A stretch of DNA of 64,000 nt from Methanohalophilus levihalophilus (lineage in GTDB: Archaea; Halobacteriota; Methanosarcinia; Methanosarcinales; Methanosarcinaceae), in the NCBI RefSeq assembly GCF_017874375.1, contig NZ_JAGGLK010000002.1:558001-622000 (forward strand). Direction: 5' to 3'. Positions 7,275-16,035 of the stretch are shown piece by piece; the stretch's first letter is position 1, and the number at the start of each line of letters is the position of its first letter. Below the pieces are notes generated by a model. It ran no database searches, was not told the DNA's origin, and was given only the letters and a program-made list of their open reading frames with translations. The position numbers and the translations under genes were made by a program.

Positions 7275-8381
7275 ATGCGAACGATAAGAAACTATGCAAA
7301 ACAATGCTCCTTCGCAATAATGGTTTTGGCATTACTGCTTACAGTAGCTGCCAGTGCGCAGGAAGAATCTGTAAATGCAGGTTTGCCGGAACATTTCAGT
7401 TTTGATGAAAATTACTATACTGTTTATGGTGGCCCCGACGTAGTGGCCACCCTTGTAGGGGATAATGAATTTGCCCGCGGTGACACTGTTACACTGAATG
7501 TAAATTTGATGAATAAAGGGGTCCTAACAGGTTTCAGATCGGAAACCGATGACGATGATCTGGATACTCTGGAGCAAAAACTCCAGCAGGCAGAGATGTC
7601 CTATGAATCACAACGTACTACCGCAATAGGCATTGTTGCGATAATGACGTCCTCTGACCCGAATATCAGGGTAAAATCCGGTCCTCAGGAAGCGGGCACT
7701 CTTATGGCAGGTGAGCAAACAGATTCTCCTGTCCAGTTTGTGATTGAGATCTCCAAGAATGCCGAAGCAGGTGAGTACCCTCTGCTTTTGAATCTTTATT
7801 ACGGCTTCCAGAGAAATGTGCAGGTTGATGGGGATAACGAAACGGATCTTGGTATTACCAACATGCAGGTAGGTTTGTGGTATGATGTTGGAGCCCAGAA
7901 CGTAACCGTGCCGGTGTATGTCGAAGAAGAAGCCAAGTTTGCTGTTACAAACGTGACAGGGATTCTGTATGCCAATGAGGAAAACATGCTTTATGTTACT
8001 TATTCCAACGTCGGAGAGTTAACGGCAAAGGATGCTATCGTGCGTATGAGTCCTGCAGAGCCATTTAGTACTACCGATGATCAGGCTTATCTCGGAGACT
8101 TGAAGCCAGGTGAATCTTCAGTTGCAGCTTTCCGTTTGAAAGTCGATGAAAATGCAGTCTTCAAAAGCTATGCCATAAACAGTGAGATCAAATATGAGGA
8201 CTCAGACGGTCATGACAGGATTTCGGATGCCGTGAAAATCCAGACAGAGGTACTTCCAGGGGCTTCATCAGGGGGCAACAGTAGTACAATGCTTGGCGGG
8301 CTGGCAGTTATTCTTTTAGCAGTCGGAGGTTTTGTCCTTTACAGGAAGCGCTCCGGTACTAATTCTGAATCGGAAGAATGA
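7275..8381 (+). CDS. COG1361 S-layer-like exported protein B (cassette 1)
   Basis: 368 residues, ATG 7275 preceded by GAGAGGTAG. Signal peptide about 1-28, an extracellular beta-rich body, and a C-terminal single span ('LGGLAVILLAVGGFVLY') with a basic and acidic tail. It begins 'FDENYYTVYGGPDVVATLVG', homologous to protein A but of a distinct subtype (the B form has 'RSETDDDDLDTLEQKLQQAE'). It is much closer to the cassette-2 B protein (16036-17130) than to its own neighbour A, so the A/B pair existed before the cassette duplicated. A strong terminator follows. Confidence 0.8.
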   Translation: MRTIRNYAKQCSFAIMVLALLLTVAASAQEESVNAGLPEHFSFDENYYTVYGGPDVVATLVGDNEFARGDTVTLNVNLMNKGVLTGFRSETDDDDLDTLEQKLQQAEMSYESQRTTAIGIVAIMTSSDPNIRVKSGPQEAGTLMAGEQTDSPVQFVIEISKNAEAGEYPLLLNLYYGFQRNVQVDGDNETDLGITNMQVGLWYDVGAQNVTVPVYVEEEAKFAVTNVTGILYANEENMLYVTYSNVGELTAKDAIVRMSPAEPFSTTDDQAYLGDLKPGESSVAAFRLKVDENAVFKSYAINSEIKYEDSDGHDRISDAVKIQTEVLPGASSGGNSSTMLGGLAVILLAVGGFVLYRKRSGTNSESEE

Positions 8382-8405
8382 GTTGCCTGCTACCTCTCTT
8401 TTTTC

Positions 8406-8440
8406 AGGGAGCTTTTTGCTCCCTTTCTCTTGTTTTTCGA
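8406..8440 (+). terminator. Terminator of RND cassette 1
   Basis: AGGGAGC (8406-8412), a TTTTT loop, then GCTCCCT (8418-8424), a perfect 7-bp stem, followed by a T-rich tail to 8440. Confidence 0.65.
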
Positions 8441-8556
8441 TAACTGGATCTATTTTTGTTCTGATCAAGATCCGGTTGCATCTCGGTATCATTTTATTGG
8501 ATAATGTATAATATACAGTTAAGATAATTTTATAGAAAGTCTTCCTCTCTGGTCGG

Positions 8557-9339
8557 ATGAAAGTGGTATACGAATTTGACGGAAAAAAGTACGAACAGGC
8601 ATCAACCCACCAAAAGGAATGGGGTTCCAGGCTGATAGCAGAACTTAATCTTAAGGGAAATGAGAGAGTCCTCGATCTCGGTTGCGGTGACGGAACACTT
8701 TCGGTAAGGATATCCGATTTTCTTCCAAATGGAGAAGTCATCGGCATTGATGCTTCTCGGAGTATGATTGACGTAGCCATTCCAAAAGAAAGAGACAACC
8801 TTCATTTTCTGTTGATGGACATCAACGCTCTCAACTTTGTCGAGGAATTTGATGTTGTTTTTTCAAATGCCGCTCTTCATTGGGTAAAGGATCATCATAG
8901 TCTGCTTCGTAATGTTAGTCATTCTCTCTATGACGGTGGCCAGATTCGTTTCAATTTTGCAGCTGAAGGAAACTGTTCAAGCTTTTTTAAAGTAATACGT
9001 GAAGCTATGGCGTTGGGGAGTTATGCCGAACATTTTTCAACCTTCGAATGGCCTTGGTATATGCCATCTGTGGATGAGTATTCAGCACTTGCTAAATCCA
9101 GCGGATTGTGTAATGTAAAAGTATGGGGTGAAAACGCTGACCGTTTTTTCCCGGATTCAGAAGCTATGATCAAATGGATTGATCAGCCCAGTCTTGTTCC
9201 TTTTATTTCTTTTCTTCCCAAAGAAAAGCAAATGGAATTCCGTGAATTTGTAATTAACAGGATGATAGAGGAAACCAGACAAGAAGACAAAAGGTGCTTT
9301 GAGACCTTCCGTCGTATTAACATACTGGCACAGAAATGA
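8557..9339 (+). CDS. Class I SAM-dependent methyltransferase
   Basis: 260 residues. Motif I is 'VLDLGCGDGTLSVRISDFLP', followed by 'GEVIGIDASRSMIDVA' (motif II acidic residue), 'LLMDINAL' and 'FDVVFSNAALHWV' (motif IV region). The arrangement is that of type 11/25 small-molecule methyltransferases such as trans-aconitate methyltransferase, with a helical C-terminal cap containing 'FEWPWYMPSVDEY'. The substrate is not identifiable. The gene stands alone between a terminator and a convergent membrane-protein gene. It has no clear ribosome site, but a TATA-like ATAATATACA lies about 45 bases upstream. Confidence 0.8.
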   Translation: MKVVYEFDGKKYEQASTHQKEWGSRLIAELNLKGNERVLDLGCGDGTLSVRISDFLPNGEVIGIDASRSMIDVAIPKERDNLHFLLMDINALNFVEEFDVVFSNAALHWVKDHHSLLRNVSHSLYDGGQIRFNFAAEGNCSSFFKVIREAMALGSYAEHFSTFEWPWYMPSVDEYSALAKSSGLCNVKVWGENADRFFPDSEAMIKWIDQPSLVPFISFLPKEKQMEFREFVINRMIEETRQEDKRCFETFRRINILAQK

Positions 9340-9384
9340 AATAGTAAAGGCATAAGATCCAGTTACATACAGTATTTTTATCCT

Positions 9385-9969
9385 TCAATTCCAGTATCCT
9401 TCTACATAAGTCTGGGTATTCTGGATATATGGTGTTACGTATCGAAGGAGCAATGGTGTAATGATTATCGTTACGACAAGGTTGCCTACAAACCAGCCCT
9501 GGAATGTATTGAACCACTGTTCCCATGTCACAATATTGCTTGCAAAGAGCATAGATGATCCCCAAACTGCCCCCAGAAGATTATTCAGGAACAAACCAAA
9601 CACCAGAAAAATCAACATATCTCTTCTTGTGAGAAGGCGGATATCTCCGTTCAGGATCTTAAAAGCAGCTAATGGAATCAGTACCTGCCAGAAGTCTGCA
9701 ACAGACCATATTATGTTGACTTCCGGTGGTAATCCTCCCAAAAATCCAGCGCCAATGACGCATCCCGTATATGCGGCAATTCCGCCCCATAATCCATACC
9801 ACAAAGTGAATACTATCATAAAAGAAATGGCAAAATAAAGAGCAGAAACCCCCGGACCAAGTTCGATAGGGGATTTCATGACTGCAAATCGTGATAACAA
9901 AGCATTGATTAATGTAAGTAGAATGACGATATTGATGTATTTTGGAAGCGTTTTTGTGTCTATCTTCAT
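9385..9969 (-). CDS. Integral membrane protein, MASE1-like or transporter-like
   Basis: About 194 residues from ATG 9969; GTG 10008 would add 13 residues but lacks a better ribosome site. Five or six hydrophobic segments are visible, including 'YINIVILLTLINALLSRF', 'ALYFAISFMIVFTLWYGLWG', 'DMLIFLVFGLFLNNLLGAVW' and 'WFVGNLVVTIIITPLLLRYV'. The pattern recalls MASE1-type sensory membrane domains or S-components of vitamin importers, but no decisive motif is seen. It is divergent from the PAS histidine kinase gene starting near 10074, so it may be a separate sensory partner; this is inference. Confidence 0.6.
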   Translation of the reverse strand: MKIDTKTLPKYINIVILLTLINALLSRFAVMKSPIELGPGVSALYFAISFMIVFTLWYGLWGGIAAYTGCVIGAGFLGGLPPEVNIIWSVADFWQVLIPLAAFKILNGDIRLLTRRDMLIFLVFGLFLNNLLGAVWGSSMLFASNIVTWEQWFNTFQGWFVGNLVVTIIITPLLLRYVTPYIQNTQTYVEGYWN

Positions 9970-10073
9970 CGTCGGTCCCTCTGTTTTTGAGACTGTTTTT
10001 AGGAACACCGCCAGTTAACAACGTGAACAGCTATTTATATTATATAATCCATAGGTATAAATGTTTCCTGTAG

Positions 10074-11513
10074 ATGATTAGAGGGTTTATGGGGGTAGCG
10101 GAGCAAACCATGCCCGAAAAAAACATCGATGATCCCCTTAGATTGAAAGGTTTTTTCTCCCGTCCTTATTCAGTATTAACTGCTACAGTAATCTTTTTTC
10201 TGCTTTTAATGGTTCCTTTCTGGTTGTATTTTTCTGTATGGCTTGAAGACTTATTAGTAAACGGGCTTTCTCCGGATGATCTGCCGCTGATAAAGGCTGT
10301 TTCTTTCATGCTGGTCATCCTTGCTGCAAATTTGTTTTACATGTCGTTGCGAAACCAGGTTGATCTTGAGAAAACAATAAAACAGCAAGACACACAGATT
10401 CAGTTTAATGAAGAGCGCTTTATGCATTTGATAGATGCGGTTCCGGATGTCGCAGTTCAGGGTTTTGATTCGGAAGGCACTATAAATTACTGGAATCGTG
10501 CAAGCGAGAAAATGTTCGGCTATTCGATAGAAGACGCCATTGGCTCAAAACTGACCGAACTTATTATTCTTCCTGAATATCGCGAAAACTTCGACAGAAT
10601 TATCCGTTCTTCAAGTACTGTTTTTGTTCCAATTGAAGGCTCTGAGATAAGTTTTCTCAAAAAGGATGGGGGGAAAATATCCGTTTACTCAAGTCATGTT
10701 GCACTTACCGATCCGGAAGGCTCACTTGAGTTTTTTTCCATGGAAATCGATTTGTCTGAAAGGAAAAATCTTGAAAACGAGCTTCTAAAAGCAAAGGTAA
10801 TTGCCGAAGCTTCCAGCCGCAGCAAGAGTGAATTCCTTGCAAACATGAGTCATGAACTGCGCACCCCCCTCAATGCAATCATTGGATTTTCAGATTTTCT
10901 CCTGACAAAGAAAGTTGGTGAGTTAAACGAAAAGCAGGAGAAATACCTTACTAACGTTCATGATAGCGGTTTGCATCTTCTTAATATAATTAACAACATT
11001 CTTGACATCTCAAAGGCGGAATCGGGGAAACACGAAATTCACTATGATACGTTTAATGTCAGGCAAACACTCCATGATATAGTGGAAATTATTGATCCAC
11101 TCGCTTTCAAAAAAGGACTTTCAATTGATGTTTCTGTGGATGAAAATGTTGATGTAATGGTAGCTGATGAAGAGAAAATTAAGCAAATTCTCTACAACCT
11201 TCTTGGAAATGCAATTAAGTTTTCCCATGTGGAAGATGTTTTAAAGGTGAGGGTTGAAAAACTGGATTCGGGGTTTATCAAATTTGAAATTGAGGATCAT
11301 GGCATCGGCATAAAACCAGAGGATCAGAAGAAGTTATTCAAGACATTCAGTCAGGTGGAATCGTCTGCTTCCCGTCGATATGGGGGAACCGGATTGGGTC
11401 TCTCCCTGGTGAAAAAATTTGTCGAAATGCATGGCGGAAAAGTTTACATTGACAGCAAGTTCGGGGAATATACTATATTTGGTTTCTGTCTTCCTGAGGG
11501 GCCGGACAAGTGA
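10074..11513 (+). CDS. Membrane PAS-domain sensor histidine kinase
   Basis: 479 residues; ATG 10089 or 10110 are alternative starts. Two spans (about 33-56 and 72-90) bracket a short extracellular loop. A PAS domain follows (about 112-230, 'GTINYWNRASEKMFGYSIED'), then a HisKA domain with His260 in 'NMSHELRTPLNAIIGFSDF', and an HATPase domain with N box 'QILYNLLGNAIKF', G1 'DHGIGIKPEDQ' and G2 'GGTGLGLSLVK'. All catalytic boxes look intact. No response regulator gene is adjacent, so it is an orphan kinase; the signal is unknown but PAS suggests a small ligand or redox cue. Confidence 0.88.
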   Translation: MIRGFMGVAEQTMPEKNIDDPLRLKGFFSRPYSVLTATVIFFLLLMVPFWLYFSVWLEDLLVNGLSPDDLPLIKAVSFMLVILAANLFYMSLRNQVDLEKTIKQQDTQIQFNEERFMHLIDAVPDVAVQGFDSEGTINYWNRASEKMFGYSIEDAIGSKLTELIILPEYRENFDRIIRSSSTVFVPIEGSEISFLKKDGGKISVYSSHVALTDPEGSLEFFSMEIDLSERKNLENELLKAKVIAEASSRSKSEFLANMSHELRTPLNAIIGFSDFLLTKKVGELNEKQEKYLTNVHDSGLHLLNIINNILDISKAESGKHEIHYDTFNVRQTLHDIVEIIDPLAFKKGLSIDVSVDENVDVMVADEEKIKQILYNLLGNAIKFSHVEDVLKVRVEKLDSGFIKFEIEDHGIGIKPEDQKKLFKTFSQVESSASRRYGGTGLGLSLVKKFVEMHGGKVYIDSKFGEYTIFGFCLPEGPDK

Positions 11514-11594
11514 TGTTCGGGATAATTTTTGAAATCAGGCAAAGCAATTCTTAAATACTTTTCTCACTATTTTATAATTGTAGGAGATATAACT

Positions 11595-11774
11595 ATGTCT
11601 TTGTTAACAACAATCTGGGGATTAATAGTTCTGGCATCGGTGTTGTGGGTAATCTATGATGTGCTTACCCAGAACAAAGGGCTGAGCACTTTGATGAAAA
11701 TAGTATGGATTCTTGTAGCTTTGTTATTCGGTGTGCTAGGCGCTATAGCCTACTATTTCATAGGAAGGAAGTAA
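11595..11774 (+). CDS. PLDc_N-domain small membrane protein
   Basis: 59 residues from ATG 11595 (GGAGATAT ribosome site); a longer in-frame start at 11529 is unlikely. Two membrane spans, 'IWGLIVLASVLWVIYDVL' and 'MKIVWILVALLFGVLGAIAY', are joined by a loop containing N-K. The C-terminus is 'YYFIGRK'. This is the phospholipase-D nuclease N-terminal domain (PLDc_N) in stand-alone form, common in archaea and of unknown function, probably an envelope protein. Confidence 0.75.
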   Translation: MSLLTTIWGLIVLASVLWVIYDVLTQNKGLSTLMKIVWILVALLFGVLGAIAYYFIGRK

Positions 11775-11856
11775 CCTTCTTTCCAGTTTTCTTTTTTTAT
11801 AGTTTTGTCTCGAACAGCATAATTACATTTTTATATGACTTCCTATATTTAAGGAA

Positions 11857-11893
11857 CTCCTCAGGAGGAGGGATTCTAATAGATTTCTCCTCC
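11857..11893 (+). repeat. Overlapping inverted repeats (CTCCTC / GGAGGAG / CTCCTCC)
   Basis: GGAGGAG (11864-11870) can pair with CTCCTCC (11887-11893) across 16 bases, and it also mirrors CTCCTC at 11857-11862. The site lies about 85 bases after the PLDc_N gene and could be its terminator, though the following tract is only moderately T-rich. Confidence 0.4.
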
Positions 11894-11952
11894 AGTTCAT
11901 TTCCAATTTTTGTAATGTGAGTTTCAAATCAGCTTCATCAAATAAGCGCAGT

Positions 11953-12007
11953 TTTATATAACATCAAGTAGTTCATTTTTCAAATAATTAGGAAATCTAA
12001 TAATTTG
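11953..12007 (+). promoter_or_regulatory. Promoter and candidate MarR operator of cassette 2
   Basis: TATA-like TTTATATAAC (about 11953-11962) is followed by an inverted repeat, CAAATAATTAG (11981-11991) and CTAATAATTTG (11997-12007), matching at 10 of 11 positions around a 5-base spacer. It spans the predicted transcription start and lies 25 bases before the MarR gene. Confidence 0.55.
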
Positions 12008-12032
12008 GAATTCAAACTAGACTGGTGTTATT

Positions 12033-12521
12033 ATGAAAAATAAAAGAGAACTACTTTTGTTGCATCTTGAAAACCATTTTCTCTCTAATAAACTCGGATC
12101 TATTCTTATGAATTCCATGGAAGGCTGTCCCTGTGAAAACCCGCATCAAAACAAAAGTCGAAACCTGACCCTTCGAATACTGGATATAGAAGGGGAAGTA
12201 ACTCCGTCTTCCCTTTCCCAATACCTTGAGTTAAACAAGAGTAGTGTAACCAGTCTAATTGATTCTCTTGAAAAGGAAGGGTTAGTTCTTCGGAAACCTG
12301 ATCCTGATGACAGGAGGCAATGCTTCATTTCTCTGGCTCCGGGTGGACGGCAGCATCTGGAAGTTTTTGATGAATTCATGGATTTGATTTCAGAGCGAAT
12401 TGAATCTCTTCTTAGTGAGTCGGAATATGAGGAACTTTTTTCCAGCCTGAGTAAAGTTGTTGAGCTTGAAAGAAGGATTGAAACCCGACTTTTGGAAGAG
12501 CAGAAGAAGGGAAATAAATAA
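12033..12521 (+). CDS. MarR-family transcriptional regulator (cassette 2)
   Basis: 162 residues. Winged helix: 'TLRILDIEGEVTPSSLSQYL', recognition helix 'LNKSSVTSLIDSLEKEGLV', and the MarR wing signature 'RKPDPDDRRQCFISLAPGG'. Flanking helices form the dimer interface. An unusual 'GCPCENPHQ' near residue 31 gives two cysteines that could sense oxidation or bind metal; that is inference. It lies 19 bases before the second RND exporter gene and is probably co-transcribed with it from the promoter at 11953. It is not closely related to the cassette-1 regulator, so the cassettes are controlled separately. Confidence 0.85.
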   Translation: MKNKRELLLLHLENHFLSNKLGSILMNSMEGCPCENPHQNKSRNLTLRILDIEGEVTPSSLSQYLELNKSSVTSLIDSLEKEGLVLRKPDPDDRRQCFISLAPGGRQHLEVFDEFMDLISERIESLLSESEYEELFSSLSKVVELERRIETRLLEEQKKGNK

Positions 12522-12540
12522 TCCATTGTGAGAAGTTGAA

Positions 12541-14925
12541 ATGAAAGGATTCTTTGAAAAACTTGGCGTTTTTATCGAAGACAATCGTTTCCCTGTTCTG
12601 ATAATTGCATTTTTATTGGTAATTACCGCGGCACAGGGTGCCCAGCTAATTGAAATGAAATCAGGCACAGACACTTTTGTTGAAAAGACTTCTACGCTTT
12701 ATCAGGATTTTGACCATCTTTATTTGAGCCTCTTTAGCACAGAAGCCATCGTTGTGATGGTTGAGGGAGAAGATGTTCGGAATATTGAAGTTTTCCAGGC
12801 TCTCGACAGGCTTGAAAGCACATCTTCCCGGGTTCCCGGTGTAGTGGGTACCTTTAGTCCGGCCTCAGTTACAAAGGATCTTAATCTGGAAATGAATGGC
12901 AGATGGGCTATTCCTGAAAGTGAATCCGAATTTACTTCTATTACAAACAACGTTCCTGAATCCCTAATGCCTGATGGGACTCATGCTCTGCTCTATATAG
13001 AGACGGCTGGTGATTCAAGCGAAATACAGAAGCAGGAAGTTCTGCGGGAAGTTGAAACCTCTGTAGGATTGGTTCAATTCCCGCCGGGGTATGAAGTAAT
13101 TGTGACCGGAGAGCCTGCTTTCAATGTTGCAATGAATGATGAAATGATGACAAGTATGGGACTCTTACTCATGCTTTCAGCCTTTTTGATGGTTATTGTG
13201 CTCTATCTGGTTTTCCAGCATGTTCGCTGGAGGCTTATGCCACTTGGTATTGTTCTTCTGGGTATTATTTACACGTTTGGAGCAATGGGGTATCTGGAAA
13301 TCCCAATGACAATGGTTTCCATGGCTGCTTTTCCGGTACTAATTGGTCTGGGGATAGACTATGCAATCCAGTTCCACAACAGGATTGAAGAGGAACTGGA
13401 AAGAGGTGAAACTCCTGCTGAAGCTGTTATTGACACCATTAAGCACACGGGTCCGGCAGTTCTCATTGCATTGATTATCACTTCTCTTGGATTCTTTTCG
13501 CTTCTGACTTCAAGTGTCCCTATGATTCAGGATTTTGCCAAACTATTGCTCATAGGTATTGTGATGTGCTTCTTAGCTTCGCTTTTTGTGGGGGTGACGG
13601 TGCTTTATATCTTTGATTCCTTTGGCAAGAATTTCGAACATCACAAAAAGAAAATAGATACATTGAGTCACAGACTAAAGGTTCGCCGTTTCAGATCGCA
13701 ACACAAGCTTTCAAAAAAGAAGGTTAAAGAACCGGATATGCTTGAAAAAGGATTGCGTTCTACTACAGGGTTTGTTTTAAAGCATCCTGTTCCAATACTT
13801 GCGGTTGCCTTTTTGCTTTGTCTTAATGGTCTTTATGTAGATCCAATGGTTCCTATCAATTCTGATACGGAAACGTTTGTTCCACAGGATATGCCTGCAC
13901 TTATCGATCTGGGACACCTTGGTGATGTTACCGGTGGTGATGACCAGCTTAACATTATTGTAAAAACAGATGATGTGACAGATCCGGTGGTTTTGCAATG
14001 GGTTGATGATTTCAGTACGCAAGAAGTGGAATCCCGCGACAATATTTATGCTTCGGACAGCATTGTCACCGTATTAAAATCCATGAATAACGGAGAACTT
14101 CCGACAGATGAAGCGGAAATTGATCGTCTGTATACCATGGTTCCCCAAGAAACACTTGACACTTACATCCATGGCAATAATCTCATGCTACTCAACCTGA
14201 ACATCGGAGATGCCATGGGAGATTTAGGGCTAAAGGGCATCGAATCCCTCACAAACGTAGTTCGTGAAGACATCAGCTGGAGGGCTGCGCCACCGGGAGT
14301 CACTGTTACCATTACGGGTGGTTCAGTCGTTTTCGTAGAAGTGCTGGATGCATTGACTTCAGGCAGAGTTTTCATGTCATATCTTGGAATCACTCTCGTT
14401 TTCGGAGGTCTGCTTGTAATCTATCGTGACTGGCTCAAGGCATTTGTGCCGGTTGCAACCATGTTTATGGTAATTGGATGGACTGGCGGAATAATGTATT
14501 ACTCCGGTATGGAATACAATCCCATGACTGCTACGCTGGGAGCACTTATTCTCGGTGTTGGTTCTGAATATGCAATTCTAATGATGGAGAGGTATTTCGA
14601 GGAAAGGGAAAAAGGCTTGAGTCCCGAGGAGGCAATGTCTGAGGCAAGTGTCAAAATCGGAAAAGCAATTGTCACTTCCGGCCTGACGACTCTCTTTGGC
14701 TTTAGTGCATTGATAGCATCCCCATTCTCAATTACAAGTGATTTCGGAATAATTACAGTTATAGATGTGGGACTGGCCCTCTTTGCAACCTTCGTTATTT
14801 TTCCACCTGTGATCGTTCTTCTTGACACGTTCCGGGAAAAACGAAGAGCAGAATCTACAGGCATACTTGATTCACTATTAAACAGAAAACTCAACAAAAA
14901 GCAGGGGTTGATTCCCAGTGATTAA
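12541..14925 (+). CDS. RND superfamily exporter, HAE3/MMPL type (cassette 2)
   Basis: 794 residues, a full-length paralogue of the exporter at 3858-6194. Many blocks are the same or nearly so ('FFEKLGVFIEDNRFPVL', 'YQDFDHLYLSLFSTEAIVVM', 'VIYRDWLKAFVPVATMF'). The two half-repeat motifs are 'GLGIDYAIQFHNRIEEE' and 'GVGSEYAILMMERYFEE'. Relative to copy 1 it has a longer basic cytoplasmic linker between halves (about residues 363-402, rich in His, Lys and Arg) and a longer C-terminal tail. The last eight bases overlap the next gene, as in cassette 1. Substrate unknown; divergence in the extracytoplasmic loops suggests a different cargo. Confidence 0.9.
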   Translation: MKGFFEKLGVFIEDNRFPVLIIAFLLVITAAQGAQLIEMKSGTDTFVEKTSTLYQDFDHLYLSLFSTEAIVVMVEGEDVRNIEVFQALDRLESTSSRVPGVVGTFSPASVTKDLNLEMNGRWAIPESESEFTSITNNVPESLMPDGTHALLYIETAGDSSEIQKQEVLREVETSVGLVQFPPGYEVIVTGEPAFNVAMNDEMMTSMGLLLMLSAFLMVIVLYLVFQHVRWRLMPLGIVLLGIIYTFGAMGYLEIPMTMVSMAAFPVLIGLGIDYAIQFHNRIEEELERGETPAEAVIDTIKHTGPAVLIALIITSLGFFSLLTSSVPMIQDFAKLLLIGIVMCFLASLFVGVTVLYIFDSFGKNFEHHKKKIDTLSHRLKVRRFRSQHKLSKKKVKEPDMLEKGLRSTTGFVLKHPVPILAVAFLLCLNGLYVDPMVPINSDTETFVPQDMPALIDLGHLGDVTGGDDQLNIIVKTDDVTDPVVLQWVDDFSTQEVESRDNIYASDSIVTVLKSMNNGELPTDEAEIDRLYTMVPQETLDTYIHGNNLMLLNLNIGDAMGDLGLKGIESLTNVVREDISWRAAPPGVTVTITGGSVVFVEVLDALTSGRVFMSYLGITLVFGGLLVIYRDWLKAFVPVATMFMVIGWTGGIMYYSGMEYNPMTATLGALILGVGSEYAILMMERYFEEREKGLSPEEAMSEASVKIGKAIVTSGLTTLFGFSALIASPFSITSDFGIITVIDVGLALFATFVIFPPVIVLLDTFREKRRAESTGILDSLLNRKLNKKQGLIPSD

Positions 14926-16030
14926 TTTTATTGGAAAGTCTATGGCACGATATTTTTTCTGTGCATTCATGATTTTTGTGGTAATTTCTTCCACATTGTT
15001 TGCTACAGTTGTACCTGTAAGTTCCAAGGAATTTATCCAGCCTTCCTATGGTTATACAACCAACTACTACGAAGGCTATGGTGTTCCGGATATTTATGCT
15101 TCGGTTCTTGGTGATAATGAATTTGAAAGGGGGGAAACTTCCCGGATAAGCATTGTTCTTTCCAACCGCGGAATTCTCTATGGCTTTGAGTCAAAAACCA
15201 GTGTAGAAGGAAGTCAGAGTGAACAACAGCTTGCGCTGGCAGAACTGGAATATGAAACTGCAAGAACAATTGCATATGGTATAAAGGCAACACTTGTTTC
15301 TCCGATTGAAATGATTGATGTGGATCCCCTGACCAGTGGCCAAACTCTTGAGAAACTGGTTCCCGGTGAGCTTCCATCGCAGCCGCTTACCTATACTATT
15401 AGTATTTCTGACGATGCTCCGGCAGGTGACTACGTCTTAATGCTCCCCGTGAGTTATGAGTTTCAGGACGATGTTCAGATGACAGGTGGAAGTGCTGTAC
15501 AGCTTGGGCTGCCGGATGTGGATCACACTGTATATTATAAAGAAACAAATGCCACTCTTCCAATTCCGATAACTATCAAAGAAGCTCCCCTCTTCAGTGT
15601 TCAGGAAATTGAAGGTGAGCTGGTTGCAGGACAGTCATCTACGATTAATATCACTTACAGAAATGATGGTGAACTGGCTGCAAATGATGTTATTGCACGA
15701 ATCGTAGTTATGACGCCTCTTGCCACTTCCAGGCCTACGGTTTCCCTGAGTGACATGGAGCCAGGGGAAACTGAAACTGCTTCCTTTATAATTGATGCTT
15801 CATCCACAGCAATTGCAAAGAACTATGGTTTGGATAGCGAACTCAGGTACATTGACGAGGATGGGGATGTTGCGTTCTCAGAAAACCTGAAGATTGAGGT
15901 TCCTTTGACATCTCCTGATGGGGGTGTGGATATAGGTCGTGCATCGCTGGCTGGAACCTTCCTTGTAGCTCTATACATGATTATTGATACAATACGTAAA
16001 AGACGAAAAATTGGTGAAAAAGAGGAGTAA
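14918..16030 (+). CDS. COG1361 S-layer-like exported protein A (cassette 2)
   Basis: 370 residues; ATG 14942 is a possible shorter start. Signal peptide about 1-36 ending near 'VPVSSKEF', a beta-rich extracellular body with 'ELVAGQSSTINITYRNDGE', and a C-terminal span ('ASLAGTFLVALYMIIDTI') with a strongly basic tail. It is the direct counterpart of the cassette-1 A protein: both open with a 'NYYE-YG-PDIYASV' block and carry a 'QMTGGSAVQLGLPDVDHTVY' type segment. It probably works at the cell surface with the RND pump encoded just upstream. Confidence 0.8.
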   Translation: MINFIGKSMARYFFCAFMIFVVISSTLFATVVPVSSKEFIQPSYGYTTNYYEGYGVPDIYASVLGDNEFERGETSRISIVLSNRGILYGFESKTSVEGSQSEQQLALAELEYETARTIAYGIKATLVSPIEMIDVDPLTSGQTLEKLVPGELPSQPLTYTISISDDAPAGDYVLMLPVSYEFQDDVQMTGGSAVQLGLPDVDHTVYYKETNATLPIPITIKEAPLFSVQEIEGELVAGQSSTINITYRNDGELAANDVIARIVVMTPLATSRPTVSLSDMEPGETETASFIIDASSTAIAKNYGLDSELRYIDEDGDVAFSENLKIEVPLTSPDGGVDIGRASLAGTFLVALYMIIDTIRKRRKIGEKEE

Positions 16031-16035
16031 TCGTT

